This document shows, in pieces, positions 27,772 to 37,305 of a DNA stretch of 64,000 bases (position 1 is its first letter; each line of letters begins with the position of its first letter). Location of the stretch: positions 371,660 through 435,659 of the forward strand of contig NZ_AUFB01000002.1 of NCBI RefSeq assembly GCF_000426285.1, given 5' to 3'. A program made the position numbers and the translations under genes. This stretch comes from Rhizobium leucaenae USDA 9039. GTDB lineage: Bacteria > Pseudomonadota > Alphaproteobacteria > Rhizobiales > Rhizobiaceae. The notes under the pieces were generated by a model. It saw nothing but the letters and a program-made list of their open reading frames with translations. It was not told the DNA's origin and did not search any database.

Positions 27772-28351
27772 GACCGCACCCGATTTTCTCGAGCTTCGGC
27801 ATCGATAGATCGATAAGACCGGAATTGCCCGCCGCCGGCGAATCCAAGAGTGTCCACACCAGGCGGAAGCTGCCGGAAGCGGGCAGCGCTAGCCAATTGC
27901 CCGCATGCGCGTCCGGCGAAACGGTGATGGTAAAGCTCGAATCCGGATTGCGTAATACGATCCAGGAATTGAGCGCGGATGGCCGGCCGGCGGATTCACC
28001 AAGCGGCTCGCCGTCATTGCCAGCGATGAACAGCGTCCATAGCCGCGCAGGCGGCGTCTGGCCGCTGATGCGATAGCTGCATCCCGCCGTCAGCCGTGCG
28101 CCGGTATCGTCGTCGGAGGCGGTAAACACCAGCCCTTCCGCAGTGCCATAGAGCAACCGCCCGGCGCGGGCGCGATGCGATTTCGCATAGGGATCGGCAT
28201 CGGCCGTGTGCATTTCGGGAAATGCCTGCCAGGCGCCAAGCTTGATCGCGCCGAAACCTGAGGTCGCATCCAGTGCAAAAAGCGTGAAGAGGATTCCTCC
28301 GCCAAAGGCGATCACCAGCGAAAGCGCAACAAGAAGGGGAACCCGGAACAC
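27764..28351 (-). CDS. DUF1214 domain-containing membrane-anchored protein
   Basis: A 195-residue protein with an N-terminal membrane helix (about 6-28). The periplasmic part has DADPYAKSHRARAGRL, then SWIVLRNPDSSFTITVSPDAHAGNWLALP, which is the DUF1214 signature. It is the first gene of a two-gene unit with the DUF1254 gene. Function unknown. Confidence 0.87.
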   Translation of the reverse strand: MFRVPLLVALSLVIAFGGGILFTLFALDATSGFGAIKLGAWQAFPEMHTADADPYAKSHRARAGRLLYGTAEGLVFTASDDDTGARLTAGCSYRISGQTPPARLWTLFIAGNDGEPLGESAGRPSALNSWIVLRNPDSSFTITVSPDAHAGNWLALPASGSFRLVWTLLDSPAAGNSGLIDLSMPKLEKIGCGHV

Positions 28352-28503
28352 TCTAAGATCGTCCTCGTGACCAATCAGAGCGCCGATTTATCCCTGATTC
28401 TAACGGGCGGGGGAAGTGCAGGCGGTTGCTTGCCGAACCAAAAGGAGCGGCGGCAACAGGTCGGTTCGGAATTGATGAGCATAAAAGCGCCGACCGGCCA
28501 ATT

Positions 28504-30699
28504 TCACTCGGCCGCCGCGACCTTCTGTGCGGCGAGCGGCGCTGCCGCCTTCAGCTTCTCGCCGATATCGCGCAGAATCCTCGTGGAATCCACCGATAGC
28601 GAGCGCGGCCGGATGAGCGGGGGCAGAGGGTTGTCGTCGGGTGTCGCAGCTTTCTTGGCGGCCACGGTCTGCGGCTTTTGCACGGGGAAAGGATTGTCGA
28701 TGCCGGGGATCGGCTTCAACACGATGCCCTGGTGGGCATAGTCCATGATCTTTTTGAAGGTCATGGCCGGCAGCGTACCGCCCGTCATATTGTTGGTCGA
28801 GGTATAGTCGTCGTTGCCGAACCAGACAGCGCAGGTGTAGTTGCCGGTAAAGCCGATGAACCAGGCATCGCGATAGGCCTGCGTCGTGCCGGTCTTGCCG
28901 CCGACGACGATGCCGTGATCGAGAGCAGCTTTCCGGCCCGTGCCGATAATCGGAATCTGTGTCAGCATCTGGTTCATATACGAAGTGGCTTTTTCGGAGA
29001 GCACCCGTTTGGCCGGCGGCTCATCGCGATTGAAATCGTAAAGCACCTTGCCGTCATAGCCCGTGATCTGCGCGATGCCGTGCCGGCGTGACTGCATGCC
29101 GTCGGCGGGGAATACGGAATAGGCGGTTGCCTGATCGAGCACGGTCACTTCCGATGTGCCGATCGGAATGGTCTTATCGTTGCGGATCGGGGTTTCCACG
29201 CCCAAGTTCTTCGCCATGTCGCGGATCGGCTGGATACCGAATTTCTCCTTGGCGAGGCGCACAGGAATGGTGTTGATCGACTGCGCGATCGCCTGCGTCA
29301 GCGTCACCTTGCCCTCATAGCGGTTTTCGTAGTTGTGCGGGCTCCAGTTGCCCCAGGTGATCGGCGCGTCGACGATGGTCGATGTCGGCGTCATGCCGTT
29401 CTCCATGGCGACGGAATAGGTATAGATCTTGAAGGACGAGCCTGGCTGGCGCAGCGCCTTTGTCGCCCGGTTGAACTGGCTTTCGCCGTAGTCCCGGCCG
29501 CCGACCATGGCACGTACCGCGCCACCGTTTTCGATCATGACGCTCGCGCCCTGGCTGGCGTGATAGCGCTCGCCATATTCCATCAGGCTGGATTCGATCG
29601 AATCCTCTGCGGCCTTCTGCAGGCCCATGTCGATGGTCGTGCGGACGATCAGCGAACGCTCGGGGAAGTGGACAGCCAGCCGCTGTACCTCGTCGAAGGC
29701 CCAGTCTAGGAAGAAATCCGGGGATTCGATCTGGGCGCGGTCGACGACGGAGGCGGGGTTGCGCCTGGCAGCAATGACTTGCCCCTCGGTCATCAGACCG
29801 CTTTGCACGAGATTGGTGAGGACATCATTTGCGCGGGCGCGTGCTGCCGGCAGATTGACATGCGGCGCATATTTCGCCGGTGCCTTGAACAGACCTGCGA
29901 GCATCGCCGCCTCGGCCAGATTGACGTCGCTGATGCTCTTGCCGAAATAGAACTGCGCTGCCGCGGCCGCACCGAAGGTTCCGCCGCCCATATAGGTGCG
30001 ATCGAGATAGAGGCTGAGGATTTGCTTCTTGGAGAGATTGGCCTCCAGCCAGATTGCCAGGAAGGCTTCCTTGATCTTGCGGTCGATCGAGCGCTCGTTG
30101 CTGAGGAAGATGTTCTTGGCAAGCTGCTGCGTCAGCGTAGAGCCGCCCTGGACGACGCCGCCAGCCTGCGCATTGACCGTGAGGGCCCGGAACAGGCCGA
30201 AGACATCGATGCCGAAATGGTCGAAGAAGCGGCGATCTTCGGTCGCCAGCACCGCCTTGATAAAATAATCCGGCAATTGGTCCACCGGCACCGAATTCTC
30301 GTGAATGATGCCGCGATGGCCGATGACATTGCCGTAACGGTCGAGGAAGGTGACGGCGAAGTTGCCGCGGTTGCGCCAGTCCCCTTGCGTGGCTTCGAAA
30401 GCCGGCATGGCGAGCATGAGCATGACGATGGAACCGGCGGTGCCGAGCGTCAGCCCCTCGCCAAGCAGTTCGAACAGGATGCGCTTCCAGCCACGGGTGC
30501 GAAACCTGCGAAAGAAAATGGTGATGTCTTCCCAGAACTCCGCGAGGCGAAAGCCTGCGTTCCATAGGGTGGAGTCGATCCAGGAGTCGATGCGCAGGAA
30601 AAAATGGCGCTTCCGGCGTGGCCGCTGTTCCGCTTGGCCTTCCGGCTGTGCATCGGGCTTGGTCTCTGGCCCGCTTTCTGGGTTGGATGGGTCTTCCAC
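28504..30699 (-). CDS. class A bifunctional penicillin-binding protein
   Basis: A 731-residue peptidoglycan synthase. The cytoplasmic N-terminus (1-80) is charged, one membrane helix spans about 84-100, the GT51 glycosyltransferase domain (about 125-300) has catalytic Glu154 in ATEDRRFFDHFG and GGSTLTQQLAKN, and the transpeptidase domain carries SxxK at Ser421, SxN at 474-476 and KTG at 602-604. The C-terminal 80 residues are low-complexity. It polymerises and crosslinks glycan strands and is a beta-lactam target. GTG is the start codon, with GGGAAG upstream. It resembles the PBP1A/1C-like rhizobial paralogues rather than E. coli PBP1b. Confidence 0.94.
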   Translation of the reverse strand: MEDPSNPESGPETKPDAQPEGQAEQRPRRKRHFFLRIDSWIDSTLWNAGFRLAEFWEDITIFFRRFRTRGWKRILFELLGEGLTLGTAGSIVMLMLAMPAFEATQGDWRNRGNFAVTFLDRYGNVIGHRGIIHENSVPVDQLPDYFIKAVLATEDRRFFDHFGIDVFGLFRALTVNAQAGGVVQGGSTLTQQLAKNIFLSNERSIDRKIKEAFLAIWLEANLSKKQILSLYLDRTYMGGGTFGAAAAAQFYFGKSISDVNLAEAAMLAGLFKAPAKYAPHVNLPAARARANDVLTNLVQSGLMTEGQVIAARRNPASVVDRAQIESPDFFLDWAFDEVQRLAVHFPERSLIVRTTIDMGLQKAAEDSIESSLMEYGERYHASQGASVMIENGGAVRAMVGGRDYGESQFNRATKALRQPGSSFKIYTYSVAMENGMTPTSTIVDAPITWGNWSPHNYENRYEGKVTLTQAIAQSINTIPVRLAKEKFGIQPIRDMAKNLGVETPIRNDKTIPIGTSEVTVLDQATAYSVFPADGMQSRRHGIAQITGYDGKVLYDFNRDEPPAKRVLSEKATSYMNQMLTQIPIIGTGRKAALDHGIVVGGKTGTTQAYRDAWFIGFTGNYTCAVWFGNDDYTSTNNMTGGTLPAMTFKKIMDYAHQGIVLKPIPGIDNPFPVQKPQTVAAKKAATPDDNPLPPLIRPRSLSVDSTRILRDIGEKLKAAAPLAAQKVAAAE

Positions 30700-30863
30700 G
30701 CTCTACTTCCCGACCACAATGCCGCGCCGCGTATTCCCTTGGAAGACGCGAAGCCTACCTCTCATAGACCGGCCAATTGAATAATTGGTTGATTTAGGGA
30801 AAAGAACAAGAGACATGCATGCCGCAGCCCGCATTTCCCTCGCGAGCGGCGAGGACGACGACG

Positions 30864-31349
30864 ATGGACGACATACCTTTCTGGAAAAGCAAGACCCTGA
30901 CGGAGATGAGCACACCCGAATGGGAGAGCCTCTGTGACGGCTGCGGTCTCTGTTGTCTCAACAAGCTCGAGGAGTGGGATTCGGGCGACGTCTATTTCAC
31001 CTCGATCCGCTGCAAGTTGATGGATGGCGAAAGCTGTCGCTGCACCAGCTACCCCAACCGCTGGGATTTCGTGCCCGATTGCGTGCAACTGACGCCGGAA
31101 AAAGTTCCGGAGCTGGAATGGCTGCCGCCCACCTGCGCCTATCGCCTCGTTAACGAGGGGCGCGACCTCTACTGGTGGCATCCGCTGATTTCAGGCGATC
31201 CGGAAACGGTACACATCGCCCGCGTCTCCGCACGCGGTCGCACGGTCAGCGAAAACGATGTCGATCTCGATGATTTCGAGGAATATATCGTCGATTGGCC
31301 GTTGACCGTGGAAGACGACATGGAGGCTAGTCCTCCGGCAAAGCCATAG
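30864..31349 (+). CDS. YcgN family cysteine-cluster protein (UPF0260)
   Basis: A 161-residue cytoplasmic protein. The family opens [11 protein letters not shown] and carries [14 protein letters not shown] near residue 26, followed by CRCTSYPNR and VPDC, forming the cysteine cluster of UPF0260. The metal or partner is unknown. The ATG at 30864 fits the family start and has a GAGGACG site; the frame is open for 15 codons more. The last 23 bases overlap the convergent YjbR gene. Confidence 0.92.
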   Translation: MDDIPFWKSKTLTEMSTPEWESLCDGCGLCCLNKLEEWDSGDVYFTSIRCKLMDGESCRCTSYPNRWDFVPDCVQLTPEKVPELEWLPPTCAYRLVNEGRDLYWWHPLISGDPETVHIARVSARGRTVSENDVDLDDFEEYIVDWPLTVEDDMEASPPAKP

Positions 31350-31656
31350 ATTTAGGCGCCACATTCCGCCAGCCCTGCCGCACGAGCGCGCGGGTGACAT
31401 CGTCGTCCAAGATATGATGGAGAAGTCGTGTCCAGCCCTTAAGCCCCCACGCACCCGGCACGGGGAGGATGTGTTCCGATACGGTCGCCAGTACCATCTG
31501 CTGCTGGTCTGGCGTCAGCTTGACAACACAAAATTCCGGGCTTGGAAGGGTCAGATAAATTTTGCCGCGAACGCGAAAATCCAGGTTCCCAAAATGCGAA
31601 CTCTCCACCGTCTCGGGCAGGCTGTGCGCAAAGGAAATCAGGTCGTCGTCGGTCAT
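31327..31656 (-). CDS. MmcQ/YjbR family protein
   Basis: A 109-residue protein of the YjbR fold (CyaY-like), with [20 protein letters not shown] and the C-terminal [13 protein letters not shown]. The ATG at 31656 is chosen since family members start there; the upstream open frame is non-coding. It is said to bind DNA in some reports, but the role is unsettled. Confidence 0.87.
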   Translation of the reverse strand: MTDDDLISFAHSLPETVESSHFGNLDFRVRGKIYLTLPSPEFCVVKLTPDQQQMVLATVSEHILPVPGAWGLKGWTRLLHHILDDDVTRALVRQGWRNVAPKSMALPED

Positions 31657-31815
31657 GCTTGAAAGATTAACATAGAAGCGGAGTGCTCTGTAGCGTCCGC
31701 TTCTTTCCGCCTCGTGCGACGAAAGGGCCGTCCCTGCCAGGCCGGCTTCTCGTTGAAATGACCGAATACGCATGGTATCGCCCGGTGCCTTCGCCGCTGC
31801 ATAGGGAGCCTCCGC

Positions 31816-32124
31816 GTGATCCGTCATATCGTTTTCTTCACCGTTCCCGATCGCGCCAATCTCGAAACCGTAAAGTCCGGCCTGTCGATCCTGACCGCTA
31901 TTCCGCACGCGCGCCTGCTGGAGATCGGAACGAATGTGAAGACCGATCAGCTCGGCACCGATATCGACCTCGTGGTCTACGGCGAATTCGACGATGAAGC
32001 CGCGTTGGCCGCCTATAAGGCGCATCCGAACTATCAGCTCTCCATCGAGCGCGTCCGCCCGTTGCGCGAAATGCGGATTGCGGCGGATTACGAGAGCGCG
32101 ACGGCGGTGCGAAAGCCGGTTTAG
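31816..32124 (+). CDS. Dabb family stress-responsive alpha/beta-barrel protein
   Basis: A 102-residue protein starting MIRHIVFFTV, with LLEIGTNVKTDQLGTDIDLVVYGEF and YKAHPNYQ, the Dabb fold used by small dimeric stress proteins. GTG is the start codon, with GGGAG eight bases upstream. The biochemical role of such proteins in bacteria is mostly unknown. Confidence 0.9.
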   Translation: MIRHIVFFTVPDRANLETVKSGLSILTAIPHARLLEIGTNVKTDQLGTDIDLVVYGEFDDEAALAAYKAHPNYQLSIERVRPLREMRIAADYESATAVRKPV

Positions 32125-32646
32125 CAAGATCCTTCGCTGAAATGACGCTTATTCGTTAATCTTTTCAATGGTTTGGACAGTCTCGCGGAATCAAGTTCGC
32201 CGCTCGCGGATTCATCGCGCGAAGTTTCTGATTCAACTTTTCACGCCTTGGATTCAATGCTCGAAAACATGGCGCGAAGCGATTCAAAAGACTCAAGAAA
32301 ATCCCCGTGTTTTACGTGCGCAAAACACTTGAAGGCCAGTTGCATTAGCCAATAAAGCATCGCCGCTCACGGCGAGTTCATGCGTTGATGATAATCAAGA
32401 TAGATTAAAAATGGCTGACTTTTTCGGTGTACGTCGGAAATCGACACCGTGGATGGTCTTGGCGAGCCGCAGCCGGTCACATCACTGAGGTCGTCGCTAT
32501 CAGGTCGAATTAGCGCAAGGACTTAGAACGGATGGACGCCGGCTCGCACGTTCTGCGCGTGGAAAATTACGCCCCATTCATTTGCCATTCAGACGCGTTT
32601 GGGTAAATATTTGCTCAAGTTAATGTCCCCGTGGGAAGTCTGGAGC
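32125..32646. other. intergenic region upstream of feuN
   Basis: A 522-bp gap between the Dabb gene and feuN. Its first part carries the phased GANTC array. The second part (about 32380-32600) shows only a weak CGGTGT / ACACCG repeat. A 60-codon frame from a TTG at 32173 runs through the array; it has no ribosome binding site and is not called as a gene. Confidence 0.5.
32188..32294. repeat. array of six GANTC sites, four at 21-bp spacing
   Basis: GANTC occurs at 32188, 32209, 32230, 32251, 32281 and 32290, each followed by A. The first four are exactly 21 bp apart, which is two helical turns, so they face one side of the DNA. GANTC is the target of the cell-cycle methyltransferase CcrM; one site per 256 bp would be expected by chance. 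The bases between sites are not repeated, apart from the fixed spacing. Confidence 0.75.
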
Positions 32647-32889
32647 ATGGCATCATTTCTGAGCATAGCAGCAGCGGCCGCCATCATGGCCGGCTCGGCT
32701 GTTCTGCCGACGCCGACCCTGGTGGCGCGTGCGAACAGCGACTGCAGCGAGGCCGCCGCCGAAGTGGTTGCAAAGACAGGGGGGCAGCTCCTTTCCGCAC
32801 AGCCGTCGGGCGATAGCTGTGTCATCACCGTTCTCGTCCAGGGCAATGGCCAGCGGCCGCGCAAGGTGACCATGAAGGTGCCGATGTAG
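32647..32889 (+). CDS. feuN: FeuN, small periplasmic inhibitor of the FeuPQ system
   Basis: An 80-residue protein with a signal peptide (MASFLSIAAAAAIMAGSAVL) and a short mature domain containing two cysteines (SDCSEAAAEV and GDSCVITVLV) and a basic end, GQRPRKVTMKVPM. Size, export signal and place just upstream of feuP match FeuN of Sinorhizobium meliloti, an essential periplasmic protein that restrains the sensor FeuQ. The ATG at 32647 begins the signal peptide; ATG at 32623 is possible. The identification rests on context and layout. Confidence 0.8.
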   Translation: MASFLSIAAAAAIMAGSAVLPTPTLVARANSDCSEAAAEVVAKTGGQLLSAQPSGDSCVITVLVQGNGQRPRKVTMKVPM

Positions 32890-33026
32890 GTGGAAACACT
32901 TTCACGCTGACGCGCAAAGGACTCTCCAACGCTTTGAATTTCAGGCAAAATCTTTAATGGCCGAGTGATTCCACGCGAGCCTCATTTGCAGTACTATTTC
33001 TCAAACCGGGGAAATCGGGTCGAAAG

Positions 33027-33698
33027 ATGCGCATTCTTATAGTCGAAGACGATGTCAATTTGAATCGGCAGCTTGCCGAAGCCTTGAAAGAGGCAGGCTA
33101 TGTGGTCGATACCGCTTTCGACGGCGAAGAGGGGCATTTCCTCGGCGAGACCGAGCCCTATGACGCCATCATTCTTGATATTGGCCTGCCGGAAATGGAC
33201 GGGATCACCGTGCTGGAAAAATGGCGTGGTGCGGGCCGGGGGATGCCGGTACTGATCCTGACTGCTCGCGATCGCTGGAGCGACAAGGTCGCCGGCATCG
33301 ATGCAGGCGCCGACGATTATGTCGCCAAGCCTTTTCACGTGGAAGAGGTGCTGGCTCGCATCCGGGCGTTGATCCGCCGTGCCGCCGGTCATTCCTCGTC
33401 TGAAATCATCTGCGGCCCGGTCCGTCTCGACACCAAGAGCTCGAAGGCCACCGTCGACGGCAAACCGCTGAAGCTCACCTCGCATGAGTACAGGCTGCTT
33501 GCCTATCTCATGCATCACAAGGGTGAGGTCGTTTCGCGCACGGAGCTGGTCGAGCATATGTACGACCAGGATTTCGACCGCGATTCCAACACGATTGAAG
33601 TTTTCGTCGGCCGTCTGCGAAAGAAGATGGGCGTCGACCTGATCGAAACAGTACGGGGTCTCGGCTATCGTATCCAAGCGCCGACCAATGCGAATTAA
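33027..33698 (+). CDS. feuP: FeuP, OmpR/PhoP-family response regulator
   Basis: A 223-residue regulator: receiver domain (1-115) with Asp8/Asp9, phospho-acceptor Asp51 in IILDIGLP and Lys101 in VAKPF, then a winged-helix DNA-binding domain (about 128-220) ending RLRKKMGVDLIETVRGLGYRI. It is the partner of FeuQ, whose gene overlaps by 11 bases. In S. meliloti FeuP activates ndvA, needed for cyclic glucan export, hypo-osmotic adaptation and symbiosis. Confidence 0.92.
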   Translation: MRILIVEDDVNLNRQLAEALKEAGYVVDTAFDGEEGHFLGETEPYDAIILDIGLPEMDGITVLEKWRGAGRGMPVLILTARDRWSDKVAGIDAGADDYVAKPFHVEEVLARIRALIRRAAGHSSSEIICGPVRLDTKSSKATVDGKPLKLTSHEYRLLAYLMHHKGEVVSRTELVEHMYDQDFDRDSNTIEVFVGRLRKKMGVDLIETVRGLGYRIQAPTNAN

Positions 33699-35085
33699 GT
33701 CACTTACCGCGCGCGTTCTGCTGTTGACCACACTCTGGTCCGCCGTGGCGTTGGTGGTGATCGGCCTCGTCATTTCCAATATCTATCGCAAGAGCGCCGA
33801 ACGCGGTTTTCAGGACCTGCTGCGAGCGCAGCTCTATAACGTCATCAACTCCGTGACAATCGGTGACCAGGGCGCGCTGTCGGGCAGTCCGCAGCTCGGC
33901 GACCTGCGTTTTGCTCAGCCGAAGACCGGTTGGTACTGGATGGTCGAACCGCTCGGCACCTATACGGCAACGCCGTTGGTTTCCCCCTCGCTCGGCGCTT
34001 CGAGCCTGCCCGTTCTTTCGGTGCTTGAAGCGCCATTCGACAAGAATTACGAGCGCTACTACATCGTCACAGACGCCTTCGGAAATCAGGTGCAGGTCGC
34101 CGAGACCGAGGTCGTGCTCGATACCGACGGACGCGCCGCGCGCTTCCGCGTCACGGGCAATGTCGCCGTGGTGGAGGATGATGTCCGCAATTTCTCCCAT
34201 AGCCTCTATTTCGCCCTCGTCGGCTTCGGCGTCGGCAGTCTCGTCGTCAATGCGCTCGCAATTCTCTACGGCTTGATGCCGCTCGATAAGGCACGCGGGG
34301 CGCTTGAGCGCATCCGCGCCGGCGAGAGCGAGCGATTGCACGGGGATTTCCCGCGCGAAATCCTGCCGCTCGCCAACGAAGTCAATGCCCTCATCGACAG
34401 CAACCGCCGCATTGTGGAGCGGGCCCGCATGCAGGTCGGCAATCTCGCCCATTCGTTGAAGACGCCGATCGCGGTTTTGCTGAACGAGTCCCGCGTGCTG
34501 GAACGTTCGCACGGCGATCTCGTCAAGAACCAGGCCGAGGTCATGCAGGGACAGGTGCAATCCTACCTCAACCGTGCCCGCATCGCCGCGCAGCGCGAAT
34601 CCGTACTTGCCCGTACCGAGGCGGAGCCGGCGCTGGAGCGGCTGGTGCGCGTCATGCGGCGGCTCAATACCGATAAGGAATTCGAGCTTTCCGTTTCGCC
34701 GCACCTGTCGCTCGCCATGGAGCAGCAGGATCTGGAGGAAACGGTCGGCAATCTCCTGGAAAATGCCGCACGTTTTGCCGAACACAAGGTGCGCGTCGCC
34801 GCCAACGAGGCACCAGCCGAGGTAAAGGGCATCGACCCGGCGCGACGCCACTGGGTGGAGCTGGTGGTCGAGGACGATGGGCCGGGCCTGGAGCCGGATC
34901 AGATCCGCGAGGCGATGAAGCGTGGCCGCCGGCTGGACGAAAGCAAGCCGGGCACCGGTCTCGGCCTGTCGATCGTTACCGAGATCACCAACGAATATCA
35001 GGGGCGCTTCGAGCTGTCCCGTGGCTCCTGGGGCGGACTGCGCGCCAGCCTAATTCTACCGGGGGTAACAAAGGATGTTGCGTGA
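33688..35085 (+). CDS. feuQ: FeuQ, PhoQ-like sensor histidine kinase
   Basis: A 465-residue kinase with two membrane helices (about 10-31 and 172-195) around a periplasmic sensor domain, a HAMP-like linker, HisKA with His255 in AHSLKTP, and an ATPase domain with NLLENAARFA, DDGPGL and GTGLGLSIVTE. The HSLKTP box is that of the PhoQ branch. It phosphorylates FeuP, and FeuN should act on its periplasmic domain. It is translated in coupling with feuP. Confidence 0.92.
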   Translation: MRIKSLTARVLLLTTLWSAVALVVIGLVISNIYRKSAERGFQDLLRAQLYNVINSVTIGDQGALSGSPQLGDLRFAQPKTGWYWMVEPLGTYTATPLVSPSLGASSLPVLSVLEAPFDKNYERYYIVTDAFGNQVQVAETEVVLDTDGRAARFRVTGNVAVVEDDVRNFSHSLYFALVGFGVGSLVVNALAILYGLMPLDKARGALERIRAGESERLHGDFPREILPLANEVNALIDSNRRIVERARMQVGNLAHSLKTPIAVLLNESRVLERSHGDLVKNQAEVMQGQVQSYLNRARIAAQRESVLARTEAEPALERLVRVMRRLNTDKEFELSVSPHLSLAMEQQDLEETVGNLLENAARFAEHKVRVAANEAPAEVKGIDPARRHWVELVVEDDGPGLEPDQIREAMKRGRRLDESKPGTGLGLSIVTEITNEYQGRFELSRGSWGGLRASLILPGVTKDVA

Positions 35086-35176
35086 TGCGCGGCATGATGC
35101 CAGAAAGACGCGGTGCGCCATGGTGTTGCCGCATCGCAGTACCTCTAGTTTTACTCGTTGATACTGGTTCGGTTGT

Positions 35177-35608
35177 ATGAAGCTTCGTACTTTTTTCCTT
35201 GCTCCGTCCCTTCTTGCCGTCATCGCTCTTTCCGGCTGCTCGACCACGAGCGGCAAAGGCGGCGTCACGGGCTTTCTTTCCTCCTCGAGCAAGCCGGCGG
35301 CCTCGGCGCGCTATATCGCGGCCTTGGATGGCGGCATCGTCGGCCGTACCGGCATCAAGCTCAGCGACAATGACAAGCAGCGGGCGTTGGAGGCAGAATA
35401 TCGAGCCCTGGAAACCGCACCGCTCGGTCAGCCCGTCGCCTGGAGCGGCAAGAACGTCAGCGGCCAGGTCGTGGCCGCCGCTCCCTATCAGGTCGGCTCG
35501 CAAAATTGCCGGCAATATACCCATACCATCACGGTCGACGACAAGCCGACCCAGGCGAGGGGCGCTGCCTGCCGCAACGACGATGGCACCTGGACGCCGC
35601 TGAACTAA
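35177..35608 (+). CDS. RT0821/Lpp0805-type surface lipoprotein
   Basis: A 143-residue lipoprotein. The signal peptide ends with the lipobox LSGC near residue 21, so the mature cysteine is acylated. The C-terminal domain (NCRQYTHTITVDDKPTQA, then ACRNDDGTW) is that of the small surface antigen family related to the rickettsial 17-kDa antigen. It lies between feuQ and ccmI with 91 and 96 bp on either side, so it may be its own unit. Confidence 0.88.
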   Translation: MKLRTFFLAPSLLAVIALSGCSTTSGKGGVTGFLSSSSKPAASARYIAALDGGIVGRTGIKLSDNDKQRALEAEYRALETAPLGQPVAWSGKNVSGQVVAAAPYQVGSQNCRQYTHTITVDDKPTQARGAACRNDDGTWTPLN

Positions 35609-35704
35609 AGTCACCACTCTGGAAATCGCGGCTAAACGCCTCAAATCTTCGTCAGCGGGGCTTTGACAGTTGGAATAAGCGCCCCGTTAAAGTATTGGGC
35701 GTCT

Positions 35705-36859
35705 ATGCTGTTCTGGATTCTCGTGGCCGTTCTGACGGCCGTTGTCGGTGCCGTCCTGCTCTATCCCCTTCTGCGTGGAGCAAAGGTGGCCGACGACGGT
35801 CGTGCCGGCGAAGCTGCCGTCTATCGCGATCAACTTCGGGAGCTGGACCGCGATCTCGCTGGCGGCCTGATTTCCCCGGAAGAGGCAGGCTACGCCCGCG
35901 CCGAAATCGGCCGCCGCCTTCTCGCCGTTTCGAATGCTGAACCGGGTGTCGCGAAAAAGCCCGGGGGCGGCCATTACTTTTCCCAGGCCTTCATTATCGT
36001 CCTGCTGCCGATCGTCTGTCTCTGTCTCTATCTCGCCAAGGGTGATCCCGGTCTGCCGTCGCAGCCGCTGCAAGCCCGCCTCGATCATCCCGGCAATGAT
36101 CTCGCCATCTCGATCGTCAAGGTCGAGCAGCATCTGGCGCAGCATCCGGATGACGGTAAGGGTTGGGAAGTGCTGGCGCCGATCTACCTGAAGACCAACC
36201 GCATCGGCGACGCGGAGGTTGCCTACCGCAATGTCATCCGTCTGCTCGGCCCCAATGCGGAACGACTCGGCAACCTGGGTGAAATTCTGATCATGAAGGC
36301 CGACGGCGTCGTGACGGCGGAGGCGCGCAGCACATTGCAGCAATCCCTTGCACTTGACGGCGATAATCCCCGTGCGCTCTTCTATCTCGCCCTGGCGCTG
36401 GAGCAGGATGGCAAGGCGGCGCAGGCAAAGACTGCCTTTGAGGCACTGGCGAAGCAGTCGCCCGCCGATGCGCCCTGGATGGCTGCCGTCAACGATCATA
36501 TCGCCAAGAACGGCGGCGGCGTGGCAGATACGACGGCGGCTGGAACGGCAAATGCCAATGCGCCCGGCAACCCGACCGGCGAGCAGGTTGCCGCCGCCGA
36601 TGCCATGAACAACGGCGATCGTCAGCGGATGATCCGCGGCATGGTCGAAAGCCTCGACGCCAAGCTTAAGGAAGATCCCAGGAATTTCGAAGGATGGATG
36701 CGGCTGATCCGATCCTATGCCGTGCTGAATGACAAGGACCGTGCAGTGGATGCATTGAAACGCGGTCTGAAAACATTCCCCGCCGATGGCGGCGAAGGCA
36801 AGCAGCTTCTGGCATTGGCAAAGGAGCTCGGATTGCCGACGGAGGTAACGCAGCAGTGA
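35705..36859 (+). CDS. ccmI: cytochrome c maturation protein CcmI (CycH)
   Basis: A 384-residue protein with two membrane helices (about 2-20 and 97-115) flanking a small loop domain ([18 protein letters not shown]), followed by a periplasmic TPR region (about 140-260) and a C-terminal domain. CcmI holds apocytochrome c and delivers it to the CcmFH ligase. The ATG at 35705 is selected because it begins the first membrane helix. Its stop overlaps the ccmE start by four bases (GTGA). Confidence 0.94.
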   Translation: MLFWILVAVLTAVVGAVLLYPLLRGAKVADDGRAGEAAVYRDQLRELDRDLAGGLISPEEAGYARAEIGRRLLAVSNAEPGVAKKPGGGHYFSQAFIIVLLPIVCLCLYLAKGDPGLPSQPLQARLDHPGNDLAISIVKVEQHLAQHPDDGKGWEVLAPIYLKTNRIGDAEVAYRNVIRLLGPNAERLGNLGEILIMKADGVVTAEARSTLQQSLALDGDNPRALFYLALALEQDGKAAQAKTAFEALAKQSPADAPWMAAVNDHIAKNGGGVADTTAAGTANANAPGNPTGEQVAAADAMNNGDRQRMIRGMVESLDAKLKEDPRNFEGWMRLIRSYAVLNDKDRAVDALKRGLKTFPADGGEGKQLLALAKELGLPTEVTQQ

Positions 36860-37305
36860 CCCGCAAGCAGAAACGTCTGGCCGTCATTGCCGGCGGCATG
36901 AGCTTCATCGCCGCCGCGGTGCTGCTGGTCCTCTTCGCCTTCAGCCAGTCCGTTGCTTATTTTTATATGCCGGCCGACCTCGCGAAGAATCCGGTCAGTG
37001 CCGGTACGCTGATCCGCCTCGGCGGCCTCGTCGGTCAGGGCAGCCTGGTGCGCGGCCAGGGGACGCAGGTTCAGTTTTCCGTCACCGACGGCACCGATGC
37101 GATCAAAGTAAAATATAATGGTATCCTGCCGGATCTCTTCCGCGAGGGGCAGGGCGTGGTCACGGAAGGCAGATTCGAGCCCGGCAGCGACGTCTTTGTT
37201 GCCGATAGTGTGCTTGCCAAGCATGACGAGCGCTATATGCCAAAGGAAGTCGCCGACAAGCTGAAGGCGGACGGCGTCTGGAAGGGCGAGGAAGCAAGCC
37301 AATGA
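36856..37305 (+). CDS. ccmE: heme chaperone CcmE (CycJ)
   Basis: A 149-residue periplasmic heme chaperone with an N-terminal membrane anchor (about 7-30), an OB-fold domain (about 45-130) and the covalent heme-binding histidine in [10 protein letters not shown] near residue 122. It takes heme from CcmABCD, which is not in this window, and passes it to CcmF. GTG start. The stop overlaps the ccmF start. Confidence 0.96.
   Translation: MTRKQKRLAVIAGGMSFIAAAVLLVLFAFSQSVAYFYMPADLAKNPVSAGTLIRLGGLVGQGSLVRGQGTQVQFSVTDGTDAIKVKYNGILPDLFREGQGVVTEGRFEPGSDVFVADSVLAKHDERYMPKEVADKLKADGVWKGEEASQ

Noticed and set aside
31657..32127. long N-terminal extension of the YjbR gene
   Set aside because: It runs antisense through the Dabb gene; family members start at the equivalent of 31656.
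32173..32355. 60-codon frame across the GANTC array
   Set aside because: It starts at TTG with no ribosome binding site, and the repeated Asp-Ser pairs simply read GATTCA in frame because the sites are spaced by multiples of three.
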